NCBI GenBank assembly: GCA_013003285.1
Contig: JABDJY010000015.1
Span: 1-5,190, forward strand
From: Alphaproteobacteria bacterium
Lineage (GTDB): Bacteria > Pseudomonadota > Alphaproteobacteria > UBA6615
Length of the DNA: 5,190 bases
Reading direction: 5' to 3'
Positions within the stretch are counted from its first letter, which is position 1. The number at the start of each line of letters is the position of its first letter. Below are positions 1 through 5,190 of this stretch, piece after piece. The translations under genes were made by a program, and so were the position numbers. The notes beneath the pieces were generated by a model that was given only the letters and a program-made list of their open reading frames with translations, was not told the origin of the DNA and searched no databases.

Positions 1-980
1 CCCTCTGCCCATTCATTCCATGCATTGATAAACACGAGGTTTCGGTCGGCTGTCTTTTTTTTCTTGGTATTCTTGACGGTTTCACCGAGCCAGTATTCAT
101 AATTTCCCGGCGTGCTATTTAAGAGAATCAGTGCCCGCTCTTTCACTCTTGCCGTGTTATCCCACGAAGGAACGACTGTTTTGAATACACAGCCATCGCC
201 GTAGTTTTTATCGATGTAGAATCTTGCTACATCTACATATTTAGCTAAGTTACCCCTAAATGTATGTGTGACGTCTACTTTATCGTTCTGGAGTTCTACA
301 TCCCAATTGTGTGGTGGAAATTCAACTCCGCTATCAAACCCAAACTTTTCGTAGTCGCTATTACCGTGCGTCAGAGCTGCACATAAATGAATTCTACCTA
401 TCCCAACATCTTTGCAATACGCACGCCAACGCGCTGCCGTCCTCTTTGCATCAGGTAAATGTTGTGGCCTATACACAATCAGGATTGGGGCTCCGTCCAC
501 CTGAATATAACGATTATCCCTCAGGTATGGCTCAACACTTTTTATAAAATCTATATCGTCGTTCGGCAGATACTGTTGCGCGATAAGAATTTCATTTTCC
601 GCCGCATCCCAACGTCTCGTCCAGTTCTCATTTGCCCAACACAGACAAAATGGCATATCCAGAGTGCTATCTGCCAACATAGAATCGAGCGGTTTATGGA
701 GAAGGCGCGTCCCTGAAAACCAATAGTAGTGGTAGCAAAACCCGTCTATTCCAAAATTTTTGGCAAGATCGGCTTGGTCATGCATCACTTCGTTCACGCG
801 CAAATCATAGAAGCCCAAATCTGCAGGCAAGTGAGGCTGGTAATGGCCCGCAAATAGCTGTGGAGCCTTAGTAACGTTGGTCCACTCGGTAAATCCTTTG
901 CCCCACCACTTATCGTTCTCAGGTATCGGATGGTACTGAGGTAAGTAAAACGCAACAAATTTCGGCATATTATCAGGCAC
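1..980 (-). CDS. WbsX-like protein, GH99-like domain (polysaccharide biosynthesis), 3' end cut by window
   Basis: Partial gene: 326 codons lie in the window and the reading frame runs off the left edge with no stop. The translation carries the hallmarks of the WbsX / glycoside hydrolase 99-like family found in O-antigen and capsule clusters: FVAFYLPQYHPIPEND at residues 8-23, WWGKGFTEWTNV at 25-36, GIDGFCYHYYWFSG at 77-90, CLCWANENWTRRWD at 112-125, ILIVYRP at 165-171, VEFPPH at 219-224, PSWDNTAR at 271-278 and FINAWNEWAE at 317-326. Family members are usually about 350-370 residues, so only a short C-terminal piece should be missing. The family is treated as glycosyltransferase or glycosidase-like in glycan assembly; the exact reaction is not established from sequence. 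No signal peptide is seen, so it is probably cytosolic. Start: GTG at 980 has AGAGAGG five nt upstream; ATG at 968 (residue 5) lies closer to the usual family N-terminus but has no good ribosome site. It is the third gene of the minus-strand operon. Its GC is lower than that of its neighbours. Confidence 0.93.
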   Translation of the reverse strand, partial: MPDNMPKFVAFYLPQYHPIPENDKWWGKGFTEWTNVTKAPQLFAGHYQPHLPADLGFYDLRVNEVMHDQADLAKNFGIDGFCYHYYWFSGTRLLHKPLDSMLADSTLDMPFCLCWANENWTRRWDAAENEILIAQQYLPNDDIDFIKSVEPYLRDNRYIQVDGAPILIVYRPQHLPDAKRTAARWRAYCKDVGIGRIHLCAALTHGNSDYEKFGFDSGVEFPPHNWDVELQNDKVDVTHTFRGNLAKYVDVARFYIDKNYGDGCVFKTVVPSWDNTARVKERALILLNSTPGNYEYWLGETVKNTKKKKTADRNLVFINAWNEWAE

Positions 981-985
981 GCCGG

Positions 986-992
986 CCTCTCT
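986..992 (-). promoter_or_regulatory. Ribosome binding site deciding the WbsX-like start
   Basis: On the minus strand AGAGAGG ends five nt before the GTG at 980 and 17 nt before the ATG at 968. The spacing favours GTG as the start. The site overlaps the TAG (993-991) of a 25-codon ORF running from the end of the methyltransferase gene, so translation could be coupled. Confidence 0.55.
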
Positions 993-1067
993 ATTCTCTA
1001 GGAACCTCGATGCGTAGTGGCTCGAGCTTGCGGATAACGAGTTGCTTCCAGGCAACGGCAAAAATCA

Positions 1068-1952
1068 TCACAAATCCAGTTTTAGCATTCGCGCAAATTG
1101 CCGCATTTTTTGTTTTGTGCGTGGCTTGAATTTGGCCCTAATCAACTCTCTGATAGAAAGCCTCAGTCCCGCGTTGGGAATTAAGATTCTTGCCAAGCTA
1201 AAACGAGGCTTGGGAGGTTCGAGTGCGAGAATGTTAATGGTTTCGTCAGGGTTTGAGTCAACCGATGCCTTTACGACGACTTGGGTAACATCCGAAAATC
1301 GGCTCGTTAATAGTACCTCTCTCACGCTTGGTGCGAGCTTATTCCATTGCGTCATTAATTCTGTGGAATCGGGCGATCTAACGACGAAGTTCGCTTCGTT
1401 AATATTCAACCCGGCGTCGTCAAATAGGTCTTGTATATTTGCAACACCAAAAAAGCGCAGATGAGTTCGGTCGAGCAGGCCGTCTTGCATATACGAGAAA
1501 TCGCTATTGAATAAGCATGCCATTACTGAGGCATGTCCGACATGGGGTAATGAGACGATGATTTGGCCGTGCTCAGCTAGCAGGGTAATGGCCAGCTTTA
1601 ATGTCGCTAACGGATCAATTAGGTGCTCTAAGATGTCGGCGGCTATAATGGTATCGAACTTCTCGATGCCATCGAAAGCCGAGGTCCAATTTTCGTCGTT
1701 CAAATCCAGGCAATAAACCGCATCGCAGAATGTTTTAAGTTTCTCAACGGAAACGGGATCAATCTCGATTGCCGTAAGATTACATCCGCTCCGGTCTTTT
1801 AACACGCGAGCAATGGAACCAGGTCCTGCACCAATTTCGAGAACGCGACGACTCTCGCTTGCCATTGAGACGATTGTCGCACCGGCCGAGCCATCATTCT
1901 TTCCGAACTTGTAATCGTACTTATGTATTTCGGAATCTATATTTGCGGCCAT
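1068..1952 (-). CDS. Class I SAM-dependent methyltransferase of a glycan cluster (Methyltransf_23-like)
   Basis: A 294-residue protein with a Rossmann-type methyltransferase core. Motif I is VLEIGAGPGS at residues 37-46 (SAM binding); the acidic end of strand 2 is AIEID at 61-65; D83 lies in the usual post-strand-3 position; FDTIIAADILEHLIDP at 99-114 is motif II with its typical E-H pair; IIVSLPHVGH at 131-140 follows strand 5. The segment LLDRTHLRFFG at 159-169 is characteristic of methyltransferases that occur beside, or fused to, glycosyltransferases in surface polysaccharide clusters. The likely role is methylation of a sugar or glycan terminus in the cytosol, but the acceptor is unknown. 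Residues from about 249 to 294 form a basic tail rich in Arg and Lys, which might hold the protein to the membrane. Start: ATG at 1952 has AGGAAG seven nt upstream. The stop is TGA, followed at once by a second in-frame TGA. It sits 55 nt after the ABC transporter gene and before the WbsX-like gene, probably in one transcript. Confidence 0.92.
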   Translation of the reverse strand: MAANIDSEIHKYDYKFGKNDGSAGATIVSMASESRRVLEIGAGPGSIARVLKDRSGCNLTAIEIDPVSVEKLKTFCDAVYCLDLNDENWTSAFDGIEKFDTIIAADILEHLIDPLATLKLAITLLAEHGQIIVSLPHVGHASVMACLFNSDFSYMQDGLLDRTHLRFFGVANIQDLFDDAGLNINEANFVVRSPDSTELMTQWNKLAPSVREVLLTSRFSDVTQVVVKASVDSNPDETINILALEPPKPRFSLARILIPNAGLRLSIRELIRAKFKPRTKQKMRQFARMLKLDL

Positions 1953-1959
1953 GTCATTA

Positions 1960-1965
1960 CTTCCT
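1960..1965 (-). promoter_or_regulatory. Ribosome binding site of the methyltransferase gene
   Basis: AGGAAG on the minus strand lies seven nt before the ATG at 1952. It is also inside a five-codon ORF (1974-1957) that has its own AGGAG site, so a ribosome on the mini-ORF would cover this site. Confidence 0.6.
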
Positions 1966-2007
1966 GCAGCTCATTTGGAGCTCCTATTGATACCCAGAAA
2001 CACGGCG

Positions 2008-3810
2008 CTATGTTGCTATTCGTTGACCGCGTTCCAGGCTGCGAAATGAAGCCGACGTTGTCGTAAGTTGCTCATAGCTACCTTCACCTACAACTTGTCC
2101 TTTTTCGAGCACGATGATTCGATCGCAATGGCGGATTGTTGATAGACGGTGTGCGATCACGACGGTTGTAATCTTTCCGGCCAATTTACGGACCGCTTGG
2201 TTAATAAGTTCTTCAAGGACCGTATCAAGTGCGCTGGTCGCTTCGTCGAGAATGAGCAACTGTGGGTTCGCATATAAGGCTCGCGCGATGCCAATGCGCT
2301 GGATTTGGCCGCCGCTGAGCCCTATCCCTCGTTCGCCAACAGTAGAATCGTAGCCGGCCGGTAGATCCTCACGGATGAATTCGTCGATGCATGCGAGCGC
2401 TGCGACTTCTTCAACTCTGGATCGATCGATATCGTCGTCGTCGAGGCCAAATGCTATATTCCGCGCGATGCTGTCATCGGCAAGGTAGATATTTTGCGGT
2501 ACATAGCCTAACGAGCGCTGCCACCGGTCGACGTCTTCTTGGCCGAGCGATTTGCCGTCGATTTCCACCCTGCCACTTTGCGGTTGTAAGAGGCCAAGCA
2601 ATAATTCCACCGCCGTAGACTTACCGGCACCGGTAGCGCCGACGATCCCGATTGAACTGCCGCGCGGAATATCAATCGTGACATCGCGAAGCGCATCGTC
2701 CTTCGCGCCGGGGAAGCGATAGGTTACATCTTGCAATGCGACGCCGCTGTCGATCGACAAGGGCTCATCAACATCAATAATATTTCGTTGGTGTGAGTGC
2801 AGCTCCAGGTAATCTTCGTGCAAATTCACAAACGAACTCCAGTGGCCACGCACAAGCAACACATCGCGTGTGATCGAATTCAGCGCCGGCATCATGCGCA
2901 GCCCCGCTGCGCCGAACAGGGCGATGGTGGCGATAATATCGCCCGGCGGTTTGCCGGTTGAACGATAAAATAGAATGAGCACAACGGCGGAGCTGATCGC
3001 CAGGAATTGGACGCCGAAGGCCGGTGCCGTGGGGAGCGCGCGCAGTCTATTTTCCTGGCTTATGTAGCCACTATCGGCCGCTGCAAATCTTTGTAGGAAA
3101 TGTTGTGCACGGCCTGAAATGATGATTTCGCGAAGCCCGTTGATAAACTCAATTGCCGCACGGGAGCGCTGTCGAAGGAAAGAAACCCTTCGTTTGCCGG
3201 CGCGTACCGTCAGTGGGTTAATCAGCGCATACATTGAACCATAACCGGCGCCAAAGAATATTATCGCGCCGATTGTCGCAGCGGGATCGATCATGAATAA
3301 AAAACCAATGATCAGGATAATGAACGTCGTTTCCGCCGCGACCCCGACCAAAGGCAATAGGACGTTTAAGCCCAGCACCGTGCTTTCGGACAACAGGTTT
3401 TTTACGAAATCAGAGCTGTGCTTCTGGATAAGTTTTTCATAGGGCTGGCGTGCATAGAGGGCCATTAATTCTTTCGCGAAAGAGGCGGTTAACCAACCTG
3501 CATAGCGTGTTCGCAGGACGACCGCGCCAAAACCGATAAAGCCCTTGAACAAAAATAGCGCGACAATCGCGGCGCCCATTATCACGAAAACAGTCTCGAC
3601 ACTGCCCGTGCTGGTAATCTCACTTACCCACGCGCCGCCGGGTAATTGTTCGATACTAGAGGGTTCAAAGATCAGCTTAGCGAAGCCGAATATTAGGCCG
3701 ACACCGAGTATTTCAAACGCAGAGGCCAATACCGTGAACGCGAAGACTGCGAGTAATTGACCCGGGCCCAGCCTAAGCAGAAGCGAGACTAATGGTTTGA
3801 TGTGGCTCAT
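2008..3810 (-). CDS. ABC-type exporter, half-transporter with fused TMD-NBD (PglK/MsbA-like glycan flippase candidate)
   Basis: A 600-residue half-transporter: six membrane segments (about 17-45, 71-100, 148-172, 174-198, 265-283, 290-307) followed by a complete ATPase domain. In the ATPase, Y364 fits the A-loop, GATGAGKST at 391-399 is Walker A, VPQN at 437-440 holds the Q-loop glutamine (Q439), LSGGQ at 498-502 is the signature, LLILDE at 518-523 is Walker B with catalytic E523, SALD at 526-529 is the D-loop and H554 the switch histidine. All key residues are intact, so an active homodimer is expected in the inner membrane. The first segment, with FEILGVGLI at 32-40, and the RQPYEKLI and KNLLSES stretches resemble PglK/WlaB-type transporters, which flip lipid-linked oligosaccharides. 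Together with the glycan genes downstream this suggests a flippase; lipid A or another lipid substrate cannot be excluded. Start: the ATG at 3810 is forced by an in-frame stop two codons upstream, yet no clear Shine-Dalgarno is present. The stop is TAG. It is the first gene of the minus-strand operon. Confidence 0.95.
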   Translation of the reverse strand: MSHIKPLVSLLLRLGPGQLLAVFAFTVLASAFEILGVGLIFGFAKLIFEPSSIEQLPGGAWVSEITSTGSVETVFVIMGAAIVALFLFKGFIGFGAVVLRTRYAGWLTASFAKELMALYARQPYEKLIQKHSSDFVKNLLSESTVLGLNVLLPLVGVAAETTFIILIIGFLFMIDPAATIGAIIFFGAGYGSMYALINPLTVRAGKRRVSFLRQRSRAAIEFINGLREIIISGRAQHFLQRFAAADSGYISQENRLRALPTAPAFGVQFLAISSAVVLILFYRSTGKPPGDIIATIALFGAAGLRMMPALNSITRDVLLVRGHWSSFVNLHEDYLELHSHQRNIIDVDEPLSIDSGVALQDVTYRFPGAKDDALRDVTIDIPRGSSIGIVGATGAGKSTAVELLLGLLQPQSGRVEIDGKSLGQEDVDRWQRSLGYVPQNIYLADDSIARNIAFGLDDDDIDRSRVEEVAALACIDEFIREDLPAGYDSTVGERGIGLSGGQIQRIGIARALYANPQLLILDEATSALDTVLEELINQAVRKLAGKITTVVIAHRLSTIRHCDRIIVLEKGQVVGEGSYEQLTTTSASFRSLERGQRIAT

Positions 3811-3826
3811 TAATTATATGTAATTA
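3811..3826. repeat. TAATTA-N4-TAATTA repeat abutting the ABC start codon
   Basis: TAATTA occurs at 3811-3816 and 3821-3826, separated by TATG. Each copy is its own reverse complement, so the element is both a direct and an inverted repeat. It touches the ATG of the ABC gene. It could be an operator half-site pair, or simply AT-rich sequence by chance. Confidence 0.4.
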
Positions 3827-3833
3827 CCACTGA

Positions 3834-3851
3834 GTTAAATTTCGATTTAAC
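3834..3851. repeat. Perfect 7-bp inverted repeat with TTCG centre (operator candidate)
   Basis: GTTAAAT (3834-3840), TTCG (3841-3844) and ATTTAAC (3845-3851) form an 18-nt perfect dyad. An operator for a dimeric regulator would look like this. No T-run follows on either strand and the stem is AU-rich, so it is a poor terminator candidate. Confidence 0.5.
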
Positions 3852-3855
3852 AGGG

Positions 3856-3881
3856 TAACAAACCAGTTCGATTCTTTGTTA
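3856..3881. repeat. 7-bp inverted repeat TAACAAA-N12-TTTGTTA
   Basis: TAACAAA (3856-3862) and TTTGTTA (3875-3881) are exact reverse complements with a 12-nt spacer. Arms of this size and spacing fit a regulator binding two sites on one helix face, but they could also arise by chance in AT-rich DNA. Confidence 0.35.
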
Positions 3882-3924
3882 ATGGCGCATAAAGCCAATT
3901 ACGCCTAATCTAAATTGCACGGAT

Positions 3925-3930
3925 AGAAGG
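3925..3930 (+). promoter_or_regulatory. Ribosome binding site of the GT-C-like gene
   Basis: AGAAGG lies ten nt before the ATG at 3941. The spacing is slightly long but usable. The only other in-frame region upstream ends at a TAA (3911-3913) with no ATG, GTG or TTG between, which supports this start. Confidence 0.5.
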
Positions 3931-3940
3931 CCGGCCCCAT

Positions 3941-5190
3941 ATGACGCGCCCGATAAAAGCCGGTCTTGGCTGTTCTCTCTTGTTCCTCTTTTTATGGGCG
4001 GCGGAAACATTTGTATTCCGGCTCATAGACGCCGAGAATTTCGCGACAGCAATCAAGTGGCATCCCTGGCTGCCGTTCTATATGTCACGCGTTCAAGATG
4101 TTCCAATATTTACGGTCATCTTGGTATCGCTGGCAATCCTACTCCCTCTATCGCGTTTCGGTAAAACCTTCGCAATCACCGAGCGCCATGCCTTCGTCGG
4201 GATCGGTGCGCTGGTTGGGCTTGTCTTTGTGGTCGTTCTTTGGGGCAGTCACGGGGTCTATCTCAACTATCCCCTGTCCATGGACGAGTATTTTGCCGAC
4301 TACCAGGCCTTGGTTTACGCCAATGGCGCTACCGGCGTGTTGGTTCCGGAAGAATGGGCGCCGTATCGAACGGCACTTTTCCACCGTTTCTTGCAATTAC
4401 TGGACAGCGGAACGTTGTGGTTCGGCGCCTACCTACCGGTCCACTCGTTGTTTCGCGCGCCGTTTTCCTTACTTGGGGCGCCCTCGATCTTGAATGCACT
4501 CGCCGTTTCGGGAAGCGTTGGTCTGACGGCTATTATCGCACGCCGGTTGTATCCACATGACCTTTGGGCGCCCATTGCCGCCACTCTGTTAATGGCCGGG
4601 TCGGCGCAAATACTTATTGTCGGCATGTCGGCCTATGCGCATACCATGCACCTGTTCTTAAACCTGGTGTGGCTGGCATTGTTTTTATCGGATCGCCGCT
4701 GGGCCTTTGTTTTGTTGCCCTGGATCGGCGCCTTGGCAATCGGTTTGCACCAGGTGCATTACCATCTGCTGTTTGCCTTCCCGTTCTTTGTATGCTTGGC
4801 CTTCCAGCGGCGCTGGCGATGGTTGCTATATGCCTGCCCGATCTACGCCGTGGCGTTTCTGGGTTTTACAAATTGGTTTCGTATCGCCGAAATTATAATT
4901 ACCAATTCCGGCTCGGTCGGGGCGACAGAATTAACAACCTCCTACTTTCAATCGGCTGCCGGCATCGCCACATCTTCGAGTACATGGCTGTACAGTAGCC
5001 TGGCGGGCAGCCTAAATATTTTCAGGCTCGTTGCCTGGCAGCATCTCATCCTGCTGCCATTGGCAGCCGTGGCCCTGTTTCACTGGAGGCGCCTACCGCT
5101 TGTGGTTAAGCTTCTCGTCATTGGCTGCGCCATCACACTCGCGGTGCGACTATTGGGGACGCCCAATCCGGGACATCAGTGGGGTTATCG
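3941..5190 (+). CDS. Polytopic membrane protein, GT-C glycosyltransferase-like (PMT/ArnT-type), 3' end cut by window
   Basis: Partial gene: 416 complete codons with no stop before the right edge. The protein is very hydrophobic, with about nine to eleven membrane segments (roughly 8-28, 54-70, 84-101, 178-200, 211-228, 231-249, 255-285, 294-309, 366-381, 387-404). Between the third and fourth lies a polar loop with YPLSMDEYFADYQA at 110-123. Its D115-E116 pair, followed by an aromatic residue, resembles the acidic catalytic motif in the first external loop of GT-C enzymes, which take sugars from polyprenyl- or dolichyl-phosphate donors on the outer face of the membrane. Further marks are GLHQVHYH at 268-275 inside a membrane segment and NPGHQWGYR at the cut end. 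GT-C proteins usually have 450-600 residues, so the C-terminal part is missing here. Donor and acceptor are unknown; a membrane protein of unknown function is the fallback call. It is transcribed away from the ABC operon across a shared 130-nt spacer. GC is about 55-57% in two rows counted, clearly above the WbsX-like gene. Confidence 0.82.
   Translation, partial: MTRPIKAGLGCSLLFLFLWAAETFVFRLIDAENFATAIKWHPWLPFYMSRVQDVPIFTVILVSLAILLPLSRFGKTFAITERHAFVGIGALVGLVFVVVLWGSHGVYLNYPLSMDEYFADYQALVYANGATGVLVPEEWAPYRTALFHRFLQLLDSGTLWFGAYLPVHSLFRAPFSLLGAPSILNALAVSGSVGLTAIIARRLYPHDLWAPIAATLLMAGSAQILIVGMSAYAHTMHLFLNLVWLALFLSDRRWAFVLLPWIGALAIGLHQVHYHLLFAFPFFVCLAFQRRWRWLLYACPIYAVAFLGFTNWFRIAEIIITNSGSVGATELTTSYFQSAAGIATSSSTWLYSSLAGSLNIFRLVAWQHLILLPLAAVALFHWRRLPLVVKLLVIGCAITLAVRLLGTPNPGHQWGY

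Larger units (their letters stand above)
3811..3940. promoter_or_regulatory. Divergent intergenic region, likely promoters for both directions
   Basis: This 130-nt spacer separates the ABC transporter gene (leftward) from the GT-C-like gene (rightward), so promoters for both must lie here or inside the flanking genes. It is AT-rich next to the ABC gene and turns GC-rich only near 3929-3936 (GGCCGGCC). It contains inverted repeats at 3811-3826, 3834-3851 and 3856-3881, and TTCGATT occurs twice in direct orientation (3841-3847 and 3867-3873). No sigma70 promoter with both boxes at good spacing could be assigned with confidence in either direction. Confidence 0.45.

Noticed and set aside
311..716. 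Two overlapping plus-strand ORFs of 78 and 85 codons
   Set aside because: They are antisense to the WbsX-like gene, which has family motifs throughout this stretch.
1041..1056. Small hairpin GTTGC-N6-GCAAC between methyltransferase and WbsX genes as a terminator
   Set aside because: The stem is only 5 bp and no T-run follows; the downstream gene has its own ribosome site, so readthrough transcription is more likely.
1042..1464. 140-codon ORF on the plus strand
   Set aside because: It lies fully antisense to the methyltransferase gene, whose motifs are clear. The translation shows no recognisable domain.
2114..2696. Short ORFs on both strands within the ATPase domain of the ABC gene
   Set aside because: They are shadows of a gene whose Walker, signature and switch motifs are all intact.
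3813..3818. Perfect TATAAT on the minus strand as the -10 box of the ABC gene
   Set aside because: It ends two nt before the ATG, so the transcript would begin inside the start codon or after it, and no good -35 box is found at 16-18 nt spacing.
3929..3936. GGCCGGCC palindrome as an operator
   Set aside because: An 8-bp GC palindrome just upstream of the start codon is easily explained by local GC-rich composition, and nothing else supports it.
4098..4998. Several ORFs of 63-144 codons on both strands
   Set aside because: All lie inside the GT-C-like gene in other frames; the long open frame from 3941 with consistent membrane segments explains the region.

Overview
The window looks like part of a bacterial surface-glycan (O-antigen, capsule or exopolysaccharide type) biosynthesis locus. 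Gene density, Shine-Dalgarno-like sites and protein families are typical of Gram-negative bacteria. Mixed base composition (about 55-60% GC in rows counted from the right half, about 40% in rows from the left edge) fits a proteobacterium with a mosaic polysaccharide cluster, but no marker gene here fixes the taxon. No RNA genes, CRISPR arrays, insertion sequences or clear rho-independent terminators were seen.

Layout. Three genes lie on the minus strand and are transcribed right to left: an ABC-type exporter of the PglK/MsbA-like class (3810-2008), a class I SAM-dependent methyltransferase (1952-1068), and a WbsX-like / GH99-like protein (980 to beyond position 1, missing its last residues at the window edge). 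Their gaps are 55 and 87 nt with no terminator, so they are probably one operon. A divergent gene on the plus strand (3941 to beyond 5190) encodes a polytopic membrane protein resembling GT-C glycosyltransferases. The 130-nt spacer between the divergent genes (3811-3940) is AT-rich in its left two thirds and holds several short inverted repeats. It is the likely regulatory region.

How the genes may work together (inference): the GT-C-like protein would add a sugar from a lipid-phosphate donor on the periplasmic side; the WbsX-like protein and the methyltransferase would build or modify the glycan in the cytosol; and the ABC transporter would flip the lipid-linked glycan across the inner membrane. 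The substrates cannot be read from sequence.

The most interesting non-gene signals are two tiny ORFs that sit directly before the methyltransferase and WbsX starts and could couple translation, the cluster of dyads in the divergent spacer, and an A8 run with an in-frame A-AAA-AAG slippery heptamer just before the conserved C-terminal motif of the WbsX-like gene.
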